A stretch of 64,000 nucleotides of DNA from Argopecten irradians (lineage: Eukaryota; Mollusca; Bivalvia; Pectinida; Pectinidae). The notes under the pieces were generated by a model, which was not told the DNA's origin, ran no database searches, and worked only from the letters and a program-made list of their open reading frames with translations. Positions within the stretch are counted from its first letter, which is position 1; the number at the start of each line of letters is the position of its first letter. This document shows, piece after piece, positions 49,359-60,879 of the stretch. The translations under genes were made by a program, and so were the position numbers. The DNA lies in contig NC_091139.1 of assembly GCF_041381155.1 (NCBI RefSeq), forward strand, positions 9,052,383 to 9,116,382. Direction: 5' to 3'.

Positions 49359-51973
49359 TTATTTCAGTTTGACGGCCTTGAACTTGTATTCCTGTGGTGC
49401 ATTTGTTAATGTCACCACTGGTTCAAGTGTTGGAAGGTTGTCTTCGTCCTCAGGAAGAAGCTTGAATCGCTGAACAAGAGACGTCAGGAACAGAAAAAGT
49501 TCCATCCTTGCCAGACTTTCACCAAAACACACTCTTCTTCCTGTTAAATAGATAATGATGTGATAGCATGTCACTTTAATGTATTTGTTCGACCGTTGCT
49601 GTTACATCGTATTAAACGAATGACGTTTCAGTTAAAATGAGAAATAACTCCATCAATGTTCTTATACCCATACGTCTATTTGGAGTGCTAAATTACGAAT
49701 ACCAATAATGTAATGAAGAGCGCAGTTCGAATTGAAGCTAAAATAGATATCATCGTCATTATCCGCCACCAGATGAAACATTCCAAAACAGTAGAGTCAC
49801 ATAAACGGCTTTGACGTTAAGATTTGGGACAAAATGTAAATGTACGATTATGTTAAACGATCCCTTTTGACGATTTATCTTACACTAAAGCTTCCATTGT
49901 GAATTTTTCAAATAGAGGTTCCTGAACAAGTGGCTGTTGTTTACCATGTTAATCAAACTCGAATTAGTTAATTTTCAAATTTTGAAAAGACACGAGCTTT
50001 AGCGAAATTTGAAAAATAACTAACGAGAGTTTAGATAAACATGATTAACAACTGTCACGCGTTGGGGAAATTGTTTATCCCATGACTTTAACTCTAAATT
50101 TATACCGTGGTGACCATTTTCTCGTCTTCATTCAAGGAAACTTACCACGATACAATATGCAGTGATATCTTTTCACCATATAATAAAGTGCCTAAATAGA
50201 GTGCCAATATTCTATTGTTTAATACTTTGAATGAGCAAATACCTGTTATAACAGTAAATACAATGCTATTCAAAATAAAATGCGCTATGAAAAGTTGCCC
50301 GAAGTTGAGAGCCAATCGGAATCAAGAGATCTTTGTGTTGACCAATCAGAGGCCGCAAGTGTTTACACACTGGAGTGTGTAAACATAAACGATCACCAAC
50401 TGCTACGGAATTTATCACATGGGTTTTCTTTTGTGAAACATGCATAGTTATGGGATAAAAGTATTTATTTTGTAATCATTGTAATCACAATTTATTAGTT
50501 CGATCGTTTCACGAACTGGGCTTTGGCCCATTCGAGCTGCGATCTCTATTCTTCCGCGTAGATACCTTGGTGCTTTAATTTATCAAAACAAAAAAGTATG
50601 AAGATCACCTGGTCAAACTTACCTAATGAGAAGGCAAGAACCTTACGGTCTTTTCCATTCAGCTTCCCGTCATCCCCGATGGTCCCCGGGACCATAAATG
50701 CATAGTGGTTTTTTAAGGGCGCTATCGATTTTAAATCCCTTTGCGTAATGATAAATTTGCATATTTATAACAATTGCAGTTATTTGAACGACCCTTCAAA
50801 AGATTTAATTTGTACAATTACATTTAAGCACTTCTTTGAGGCTCGAAAAGAGCTAAGATAAGATGACCACAGACAGTATAGTTCATATTAAGGCAAACAT
50901 ACCGCATAAAAAATCTTACTTTCCCTGTGCTATTTCCTCTTTCAGGAATGCGTCGATAGTCTCTGACGTTTTCTTCGTCAAATGTCGCTCTATGTTGGTC
51001 AATCTGGTTCTGTAGGTAAGACTTAATTTCCCCCATGTTTTCGAGTGTTGCTTTCAGATGTGTTAAATCCCCCGGGTAGATATCTGTTGAAAATGAAAAT
51101 GGTGGAAAATAATCATGTAGACATTTAACCAATGCGTATCCAGGTATGTTCTACACATGGTGGTATTTACGTTAGTTTCTCTTATTTCGATTATTTTTGA
51201 ATTTCACGATCCATATTATATTCTAGATTACAAGAAAATATAGTTTTTCATGATAACAACGATATCATATTTATGTGATAAAAATGTAATTTTGATCAAT
51301 CACAAAAAACAGTTTTCATGATATATTTGGTATGATAAAAGTATTTGTTGTTTCATATATAATGCCTGCCATAAACGTCGTTGTCAAATATTGGTATAAA
51401 CTGCACTTTCTTAAACGAATATCCATGGCGGTAAGGGACCAAAATGTATTTTCAGAAGCACCGAACAATAGACTGGCTTGATTTCGCGTAGCAAATAAAT
51501 AAATGAAAATTTAAAAAATATATAAATAAAAATAAAATCACGATATCGTTCAACTTTCCTGAATTCCTCAATAACTTCTGTGTCTATGAAACTCTGGTCA
51601 GTGCAATTTATTTATCTTTCTATTATAATTTTTAATACGAACCTGAGAAAGGGGAAGAAGTTTGCAATATTGGCCTTAGCGGTGAGGACGAATGCCTGGT
51701 CTAACATGTGAAGTAGATTCTTGAACTCCTCCTCATCATGGTCATATCGCTGTCCAAACGCAATACTACATATGATGTTGGATATACTTGTCTGTGCAGT
51801 GGCTCTTAGGTAAAAAACTTCTCCAGTTTTGTCAGCTGATATATCTATGAATATGGCTATTTCTTCTTGTATTTTCGACTCAAGTGATCTCTTACTAAAG
51901 CCGAATTCTCTCAGTACCCCGATGGAAAATGTGCGCGTGCTTTTCCAGAACACTCCCGTGCTGACCACTATAC
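49359..51973 (-). pseudogene. Cytochrome P450 CYP2-like, decayed tandem copy
   Basis: A paralogue of the gene at 38512-45939. Matching pieces on the minus strand: exon 2 at 51973-51643 (intact, same 331 nt, with WKSTR); exon 3 at 51083-50903, with one base gained at the first codons, two bases lost before the IDAF position and a stop late in the exon; only the last 58 nt of exon 4 at 50680-50623 (IGDDGKLNGKDRKVLAFSLG); and exon 5 at 49540-49359 (intact, with the haem cysteine in [13 protein letters not shown] and a stop in register). The I-helix, ExxR and PERF parts are missing, and no exon 1 is seen up to the window end. It cannot make a P450. Exons 2 and 5 remain very similar to the live gene, so decay is fairly recent or conversion has acted. 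Confidence 0.93.
49934..50055. mobile_element. Hairpin MITE in the P450 pseudogene
   Basis: GTTGTTTACCATGTTAATCA at the left mirrors TGATTAACAAC at the right. The inner arms AACTCGAATTAGTTAATTTT and AAAATAACTAACGAGAGTTT also pair, around a loop near 49990. It is absent from the related stretch at 40545 in the live gene. Confidence 0.78.
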
Positions 51974-53097
51974 CTGTGAAGATAAATACCACAGATGAAA
52001 TCAAAATGGAAATGAATTTGAAAGATCAAGATAGTATTATATAGCTATAATGAGGCTTTTCCTTAGGACAGCCAGAATTTTTTAAGGTTGAACAACACAA
52101 CCTCTGTTGCATGATGTTCGATGTATTAAATCTATTTTTCAATGTATACAACCCTATAGAATCCGATGACGATGAAATATTTGTTCATGTAAATGTTTTA
52201 ATTGCTATTCGTAAATAACTACAATCGTTGTAAAGATGTTATCAGAGCCACTGAGTATGCATAATTACATATTTAAAAGTTATAAACATTTACGCTTAAA
52301 GTTGTATTTCTTGTAATTTTCACTGAAACGATATGTCGTTTTAACATTTGATATTTGAACATGGACATGTATCTTGATGATTTAGCTCCCCAAAACCATA
52401 TGTCAGCCTATAAGAGAGCCGAAATCTAGGGATTATATATTCCTGGTTTTGAATAAAACGCCTTCAATCACCGCTTTGTTCAGTACCTTCGGGTTTTGTC
52501 GGAATTCCGAATCGTATCACGTGACTGACGTCCACACGTCCTGCACGTAGTGATCCAGGTAACTAGCGTAAGCGCACATGTGTTTGTTTACGTTTTCCTT
52601 CTGGCTAATATGAGCAAATCGTGCTGGTATATGTCCATAGAACAAGTATTAGAAACATCTAATTCACACATTGCCGTAATTCAATAATGAGTGTATCAAA
52701 TATTGTAATGTGCGAGCATTATTTTCTTTGTAGATCCAGTCTGCTGAGGTCGACCACAATTTTTGTTTACGGTTTCACAACTCTCGTGTTACTTCGAGAT
52801 TGTCGCGACGATGTTCGGAAGAGTTCGGAATGATTCGGCCTCTTTCGAGCCTACTTTTCAAGTGTGCACGTTAAAAAGATTTTTCAATTTTATAATTAAA
52901 AATACTTCCAGGGCTGCAACTTTATAAAAAGTGGTAAAATTAGAAAGTTTAAAACTCAGAGAAACGGAGAAAAATGTGTATAACACTTAAACAGTTTTAA
53001 CTATGACAAAAAGAGCGAAAGTGATAGACCATACAACTTTAAGCTAGTCACTTTAACACTACTATAAGATATTAAAACATGATTTTAGAAATTTAAT
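51974..53097. other. No gene recognised upstream of the P450 pseudogene
   Basis: The expected exon 1 of the P450 copy, with its PPGP hinge, is not found. Near 52230, TGTTATCAGAGCC followed by CATAATTA recalls intron 1 of the live gene (42390-42418), which shows that the duplication reached this far. Confidence 0.55.
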
Positions 53098-54160
53098 ACA
53101 TTTTGTCATCTGCAAAGAGTCTGAGGGTGCTGTGTTTGATGTATGCTGGGAATTCGTTTATGTATATGAGGAAGAGCCTTAGGCCCAAACAGGTTCCTTG
53201 AGGTACTCCTGACGTAACTGGTATTTTTTTCTGATTGTTTCCCTTCAAGTACAACTGTTTGGGTGCGGTGTGATAAGAAGTCTGTAATCAATGTCAGTGT
53301 TTGTCCTGTAATACCGTAATATTTGAGTTTGTATTGTAGGCGATGGTGCGGGACTTTGTCAAATGCTTTGGCAAAGTCCATGATGATGATGTCTGTTTGT
53401 CTGGTGTTGTTATGGTTTTGTATTAATTCATGTATAAAGGTGACTAGTTGTGTTTCGCATGATCGGGACGCTCTGAATCCATGTTGTAAATCATAGAAAA
53501 TGTTATTGTTTTCGAGGTGTTTCATTGTAGAGCTTGTTATAATATGTTCCATGAGTTTGCATGAAATTGAGGTGAGTGAGACTGGTCTATAATGTGTAGG
53601 GTTGTGTGTTTGTCTCCTTTTTTATAAATAGGGTGAACATGAGCATGCTTCCAGTCATGTGGTAGTTTTCCTGTGGTGAGAGATGTTGTGAATATTTTTG
53701 TGAAATTGGGTGCTGTTACGTCTGTTAGTTCTTTGAGTATTTTCCCATGTATTTGGTCTGGCCCTGAAGCTTTATGTGGGTTTATGATTTCTAAGAGTTT
53801 TGTAATTCCCAAGCATGTTATGTGTATTTGAGGTGTATAATGGGGTGTGGTGATTGGCCTTTGTTTGGTATGTTATGGTTTTGTTCTGTTGTGAATGTTT
53901 TTTGAAACTGTTGACTGAGAACTTTTGCTTTTGTAGTGGTGTCTGTTATGAGTTGACCATCTTCACGTAGGGCTGTAATATCATTGTTTTCTTTTCGAGT
54001 TGTTTTGATGTAGCTAAATAATTTCTTAGGGTTATATCGTTTGTGTGTTGCTGGGGTGGTTTGCTCGTCTGTAGGGAGATCTTTAATCATTTTTCTTAGT
54101 AAGAACGGTATGCATTTCGTATCTGTTTTTGTCATAATAGATATTTGTTTCAAAGACAAA
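53098..54160 (-). mobile_element. LINE, 5' part of reverse transcriptase
   Basis: Minus-strand frames decode the N-terminal half of a non-LTR reverse transcriptase: PHKASGPDQIHGKILKEL, LPHDWKHAHVHPIYKKGDK, FYDLQHGFRASRSCETQL, IIMDFAKAFDKVPHHRL, TSGVPQGTCLGLRLFLIYI and finally LRLFADD. Two frame changes (near 53600 and 53225) and a stop near 53815 show it is dead. It breaks off right after FADD at about 53104. The missing continuation (TVLYKTI...) is what begins the piece at 35781. At the other end it is cut near 54160, before any endonuclease domain. Confidence 0.92.
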
Positions 54161-54191
54161 TTAGATTGGAAGTTCTAGATTAAAAGCCCTT

Positions 54192-54406
54192 TTATCTTTC
54201 CACCCACTCAAACTATTTCGTTTCCTGCTCCATCATTACCAATCAATAATACGTCTGACGTCTTGCTTTAACAAGCTACCCTGTCTGGAAATTGTAGGAT
54301 CACGAACAATGATATGGAAGACGGGAAAGTTATTGGACGATTTTAGTTTCACTACCGTGTCGTAGAAGTATGACACAGCTGTAATATTCGGTCTTAAGTT
54401 GAATCT
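54192..54406. repeat. Direct repeat, copy 1 (215 bp)
   Basis: Begins TTATCTTTCCACCCACTCAA; about 95% identical by eye to 54846-55060. It starts about 30 bp beyond the 5' edge of the LINE piece. Confidence 0.92.
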
Positions 54407-54845
54407 TAATCACTAATTAGTAAGATATTTTAATTAAACCACAAATAAAAAAGTACGTTCTAGGTCTTAATAAAAAGCCATAAATCAATATTTCCAAAAC
54501 ATACTAAACGCATGCTCCTATATATTCAATGAGAGGTAGTACGTTCAAATTAGCGTGATCGCAAGGGCGTATGTGACATACAGACACTTCCGCACGCTTT
54601 GTCAAGAAGTAAAGATCACGTAAGAAAATTTTGAAGTTTAATTTTAAAATAAAAAAAACAACAGATACGTTTGACTTGAAGGAGGGCTATTCCGGAGTGT
54701 CCAGAATGTTGCCGTTGTTTTCCGTATTAATTCGGAGACCTAACTGATTTACAAACAAAATATATCACGCTTAAATAATGTGCAGACAATAAAATTAAAG
54801 AATTATGATTTACAGATATCGCTCAATGTGGATTTAATTTCACAG

Positions 54846-55060
54846 TTATCTTTCCACCCACTCAAACTATTTCGTTTCCTGCTCCATCATTACCAATTAA
54901 TAATACGTCTGACGTCTTGCTTTAACAAGCTATCCTGTCTGGAACTTGTAGGATCACGAACAATGATATGGAAGACGGGAAATTTACTAGACGATTTTAG
55001 TTTCACTACCGTGTCTTAGAAGTATGACACAGCTGTGATATTTGGTCTTATATTGAATAT
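54846..55060. repeat. Direct repeat, copy 2 (215 bp)
   Basis: Second copy, 654 bp downstream of the first, with the same TTATCTTTCCACCCACTCAA start and ACACAGCTGTRATATT near the end. It has no coding signal. Confidence 0.92.
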
Positions 55061-55072
55061 AATCAATTTCCC

Positions 55073-55417
55073 GTGGTCAGTGTGTTTTATGCAATTAGGA
55101 TGGCCGTGACATTTATCCGGTTACGTAATAAAATGAAACATAAGAACTTCCATAAGAGGTATCGAAGTAAATTGCCAGAGGATATGTACCCAATCATCAC
55201 ACTCGAGTTTTTATCACAAATGTCAAGAAGGATATACATAGAGCAAAAATTAGGCATAACTCGCGAAGAAATGACTGTTAACAGATCTCGTACAGGTTTC
55301 CAGAAAAAAAAAAAATATCCGAAACATTTTCATCAGCTTCATCATCCGACCTTTTTATTCAGAATAGGCCTAAACACACCATGCAAACACTTGTCTATCA
55401 TCCGTACAGTAAAATGA
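55073..55417 (+). CDS. Open frame of 114 codons, unknown
   Basis: A Met-initiated frame rich in basic residues (KMKHKNFHKRYRSK, MSRRIYIEQKLGITREEMT). It sits right after a direct repeat. I recognise no family. It could be a fragment of a transposable element, an exon, or chance. Confidence 0.2.
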   Translation: MVSVFYAIRMAVTFIRLRNKMKHKNFHKRYRSKLPEDMYPIITLEFLSQMSRRIYIEQKLGITREEMTVNRSRTGFQKKKKYPKHFHQLHHPTFLFRIGLNTPCKHLSIIRTVK

Positions 55418-57827
55418 CAGATACCTCAATAAAGAATGTAGTCCACGGATTTATATCGTATGGTAAATATACATCCATGACAAACATTCAGCATCTCAAC
55501 GGTTATACAATGTACCATCAATAGGTTATATCACAGTAACTTTTCTCGAAATTGATATCATTGAGAAATTTTCAAAATGAAAAAAGAGAAAAAAAAACAT
55601 ATTCTAAAAATTATTGAAAGGTGTCATTGTAATATTTCAAGTCAAACTGCAGCTACATAATTACTTACATAATAAAATTTTAGGCAAAGCCTATCTGAAA
55701 GCGCAGCAATTTATCCATTCTTTCGTTTGTTTGTTTTTTTAAATGTGTAACTAAATAGAAATATGCCAGGTAGATCTAAATAAAGGATTTCCAACGGCGA
55801 AAGAGTAAACTCCCCTGACCCATCAGTCTTACCGATATTGACATGTGTTTTGTTTTTATTGCTTATTGTGTGCGTTGACTAACTGTACTGCTAGAAACCA
55901 TATATAGAATTATCAATCATTAATCATAGCTTTTCTGAATTACTGGCATTGAGTTTATAACAAGAAAAACAATATTAAACATAGGATACTTCTACTTTCA
56001 CTTTCTGCAAAAATACGTGACTGCGGCTACAAATTATATCTCAACGTCATTCTCCATTGCCAGACAGAAAATTCCGAAGCAACTGCTCACTTTTATGTTA
56101 ATATTCAGGACAAAATGTAATTGTTAGATTCAGGTAAGAATAAATTGGAAGGTTTATCTTTTACTTGTTTTCATTTTGAATTTTTGCAAGCATTACTTGT
56201 TTGTAATTACGCGAGAGTGTGACTTTGGATACTGTCTTGCGCGATGCTGGATCTTGTGTTGACTTGCTGTTTCCGGTTTATATGGATGAATTACAAAAAA
56301 TAACGTTACCGAGACACCTCTATCACTAGAGTTCGCTTCGCGAACGGGCCTCCGGCCCTTTCGCTGCGCTCTCTAATATATAGATGTAACGCGGGATGTT
56401 GGTGATACCGTTCCAAAACACAAACCCCCCTTATTTAAAGCGTTGTGGGTTTCTTCTTTTTTTTATGGTCTCACGTCACATTATATATCAATGGAATTGT
56501 TTTTTGATGTACATTAATTCTATGTGAAATATAGGAGGTAAAGCGAAATACAAATACGTTTTAATTGCGTTCAAAATCCCCAAAATACAACGAAAACGTA
56601 TGTAACGCGTAACATTTACCGTCGTGGTTGTTTGTAAAACTGCTCCAAAAACGCGCCAAACATACGTACAAATAAATGAACATAATGCAAGGAAGCGGAT
56701 ATGACGTGACAAATGACGTCAATGACATATCGATGATTTCGGAAGGCGTACATTATGCTACAATGTAATATCTTGATTTATCCTATAAACATAGACATTT
56801 ATAAACAAAAAAAAACATCACTTTCGCTGTCATATTAATCAGTTCTACTAGAAAAAATGATTATCTTACATAATATATACTAATAATAATAAAAAATACT
56901 GTTAGAGGTATCTTCATAATTCCAACTGTTCCGAAATCAGAATGATTTTTTAGTGTTCCAGCAAAATTAGTGTATTTCTTACTTTTTGAGAAAATCAACG
57001 TTTTATGTCCCTGTTCCCCCGATGCGAAAATTCACTTGGAAGGTCTTTATCACTACGGTGTTGATTCCGGTTGAAAACAAGCGCTCTGATGCCCTTCGAA
57101 TTTGCGAATTCAAACTAAACAAAAGTAGCGGAACAATATCAATAAACCAGATATTTTCAGCACTAATATCGATATTAACCAGGCATAGAACTCGATACCA
57201 GATAATAAGAATTTTATATGAAAATATTGCGATATGAGTAAATAAATGATTAATTTCTTTATTCTGATTACCATTTCTAAATTTGACGATTTGACCCCGA
57301 ACATTCCAATGACGTCACTTTTTGTCCTCTATGAGCCCGGGTGAATCGACCTTGCAAGATGACGTTTTGAAGGATTGAATAAGCATTCATTTGTGGTATT
57401 ATGGTGGCGATTTGCACTCATATATAGCTTAACATAGTTTGAAATAATAGTGTTACTTTATCTTGAAGCATTTCATAATTTAAACGTCACTTTGACAAAA
57501 AGAAAAGAAACAGTAGGCCTACGTAGGCTACAATGTAAATCTTACAGTGTTTGTGGATACAATGCTTCGTTTAGTAGATGAAATTCATGAAAGATTGCAC
57601 AAAAACACCATTAACATGCTTCTGAAACATATAATAAATGATTTGAATTGAATATGTTTGACATTGTGTGTAAAAAATCAATTTTGGTCTTTAGCCGTCG
57701 AAAATCGATGAAACCGCGGTACCACTGGGTTGCGAGCAACTATCGAGATTTTTTCGTGTTTTTATTTCTTATTCATTAAAAAAGTAGCGATCTTTGAAGA
57801 CTTAAGACTAAAAAATTTCGGCAATAG

Positions 57828-57864
<37 letters not shown>

Positions 57865-59151
57865 TTTGAGTTGAATGCATCAAATCGGATCTGTTCCCGA
57901 CATCGACTGTGCATTGTATTTTCATGCAACTTAGTAGAATTTTAAGATTCATACGCAGTAGAAAGATATAATTTAAAAAAAATTGTATTGTACAATTCCT
58001 CATTGCATATAACTTTGATATTCCATGGTATAAAAAAAAACTGTCGTTTTCTCCGTATCAACGTAACACGAGCCTGTGCTTTGTCTCGGCGAAATCTAAC
58101 TCATTCCTCTCAGGGGGTGTCTTCACCGATGTTCAAGCATTTCAGAAGAAAAAAAAATCGTATACCAGGTATATTAAAGAACAACAAAAAACTTTGTGAT
58201 TTGTGATCAATGTGTTATTACCATTTTTTACATTTCTTCATGCTGAAACAACAGCTACATGCACATTACATTTACATTTTTTTTTATTTTTCCTATTAGG
58301 AAATACTAAATCATACATCATCAAAAAATATCAATGGTATCTGCTTCTTATAAAAAATCACTGTATATAAAAAAGCAGAAATCTGGCTTAGTGTTACAGA
58401 GCAGATCTTCTGATCTTTCGATTCACCACCGGCGGCAATTTTTTTTTCGTTTTTTTTAAAAAATTTTTTAATATATCATGCAAACATGCCTATTCAAATT
58501 ATTCACAATATCTGGCGAGGGCTACATGTATATGTAGCTCTATTACTACAAAATAAATAATCATATATCTGAGGATTTACATCGGATATATACAGTATCT
58601 TACAGTAACTAGGCCAAGGACGTATCCTTGAATAGGCCTGTTAGTTTTATTTTGGTGTTGATAAGGAAAGACGAGATGACTCCTGTCTCCTGGACATTAA
58701 AACAAATCATTTATTTCATCTAGGCAAATAATTATTTGAAAATTCCATACACCGCCTGCAAGGAGACGTCCTAGGCCTATCGCTAACCACAATGCATTCG
58801 ATCGTGGTCTTATACATATGTATTATGTAACTTTTCATCGATTATTTGATCCAGATATGTCAGTTTTTGACAGTTATATTTAGAATTATGAATATGTTGA
58901 AGGAACGTGTGTACAAGATAAAAAAAACCTATCTCAAATGCTATTCCGGGACCGTGAAATGTAATATTGGTCACCTCAGCCCAATCACAGGGGCACGCAC
59001 ATTATTCATCATGTAAATAATTGCTATTTACGTCATATCCACATGACTGAAAATTGCGAAAAATGAATTATATATTATGTAAGTATCGGTTAGCTTGTAA
59101 TATTAATAATAATATAAAAATGTATATAGCGTTCAACAATCGGAACTATAT
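55418..59151. other. Intergenic, no gene recognised
   Basis: AT-rich sequence. A run of 32 T lies at 57830-57861. A compact palindrome-rich string at 56330-56383 (GTTCGCTTCGCGAAC, GGGCCTCCGGCCC) resembles a diverged one at 50495-50555 (GTTTCACGAAC, GGGCTTTGGCCC). There is no exon series. Confidence 0.55.
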
Positions 59152-59381
59152 TTTCGGTCATCCTGACTACTGTAGTTAGCCAACTTATCAACCGACACCG
59201 TTTGTAAGGCAATACATGGAATGTGTCTCTATCTGGTTGCGTTCATACCACCTTTAACGCAATCAAAACACTTTTCAATCTATAAACATGTACATGTTTG
59301 TACATAAATGTGTCTACTTTTAGAAATTTTAAACTGTGTGGGTTGACAAATTAGGTAACTACGGTAGTCAGGATAACCGAA
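59152..59381. mobile_element. MITE, about 230 bp
   Basis: TTCGGTCATCCTGACTACTG at the left mirrors the right end near 59362-59381 (GGTAGTCAGGATAACCGAA), and pairing runs on through CAACTTATCAACC with GGTTGACAAATT. A smaller inverted pair follows (59381-59400 with 59435-59457). Confidence 0.7.
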
Positions 59382-59689
59382 GGTGGTGGTGATCAACAAA
59401 TTACTTTGGCCTCGTTCAATATACAAATGTTACATTTGTTGATTAACATCACCTCAGGTTAACTATTATGAACTAGAGCACAGTAACTTGTGAAAATTTC
59501 GTTTTTATTACATAATCAATTTTATTGAACAAAATCCTCACAACCGTACTGGACGGGAAAGCTTCAAATCATATTAAAAATTGGCGTCCAGTCCCAGTAC
59601 TTAATGGCATAACTACACTTTTCATGTCGTATTGCATTCTTTTATATTATTAGACCTGCAGCCTTTAAATACACTACATTCGTCGTGTT

Positions 59690-60240
59690 CAATCTCTACG
59701 TGCTTAATCCGAGATCTATAAAGCTAGTACAAAATTGAGCGCGAACCTTTGTGACGTCAGGATAACGTAACTCGCCGTTACACGCGATTTCTCGGAGGTT
59801 TTCTACAAAGTTAGACAACAATGGCAAGGTGTTCCAAAAGCCGTGCAATATAACATCTAGAACCGTGCAATAAGGTTTTTGCAACATTTTGTGTTCCCGA
59901 GGGTAGAATATCCCTATCATTCATGTCCACTTATGAAAGAGTATTTTTCTTTCATACCTCGACGTTTTATTGCAATTTTACAACTATAATATGAATAATA
60001 TTCCGCTATTTCGAAATAAATTCGAAGAAATTCACGGCTGAAAGTCAATTTTTCATACATGAAAAATTACGTGATATTTTCAACAAAAATTCCGTTGTTT
60101 GCATCTTTTATAGTAAAACCAGTCAAGTTTGTGAAAAAAATGTTAAAATTTTAGTAGCCATGCAATACAGTCTCAGGCGGCATGAGTGTATTGCCCTAGA
60201 CCAGCCAGTATTACACCCGTAGGTATGAAAGAAAAAACTT
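59690..60240. repeat. Probable dispersed repeat with inverted CTTTCATACC motifs
   Basis: TTTCTTTCATACC (59948) and GGTATGAAAGAAA (60221) form an inverted pair. The minus strand 59920-59696 is open for 74 codons (start MIGIFYPREHKML), with no recognised domain. I suspect a non-autonomous element but cannot show a second copy here. Confidence 0.3.
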
Positions 60241-60827
60241 TAAATATTTAACAAATATGTGTAGTTAGAAAATCTAGTTTCACTGTATGCGGATAATGAC
60301 ATTATTAGCACATCTGAAAAACTCTTCGTATCGCCCGGATCGGGAGAGGTGTTAATACAGAAGAATAATACTTAAAACATTAATAAAATAGAAAAGTGAT
60401 ATAGGTATCTCTGATTATAAATTCTTTGACATAGACATTAATATGCGAAATACCAATAAGTAACACAAATCTTAAATTTAGGATTTATACTAATTAAAAG
60501 CAGCGCTGCGTAATAAATATGATAACAGTATACATTTTGATATCTATTGCTTTTCTTCAAAACCTACAAAATCTAACAATTGTATGTCTTCGTGGGATAG
60601 TAGTGCTACTTTTAGTCTATATCAGACTATTCTTTGACTCTTAATCTGTTACAGCTATGAATTTGATCGTATTGCTGGTATTGCCATGTCTTATTTGTTA
60701 GTAGACTGATACATCTGACATTTAAACGCCTGTGTTTTGTTGCAGATTTCGCAATAAGATTATTTTAGTACGGATTTTTTCTCGCTTTCAATTAGCGACT
60801 AACTTCAGGTGATATTTTCTGTTGCAG

Positions 60828-60879
60828 ATTTGCCTACGCCTTAACAACAGCAGTGTGTATTGTAGGGAATCTAATTTGA
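60828..60879 (+). other. Possible relic of a GGCX last exon
   Basis: After a good acceptor (TTTTCTGTTGCAG) the segment decodes, in the same phase as the GGCX last exons, to FAYALTTAVCIVGNLI and a stop. Compare LFYAFAAVRSILGG of gene 2. The match is short and could be chance. No exon-14-like sequence is found nearby. Confidence 0.2.
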
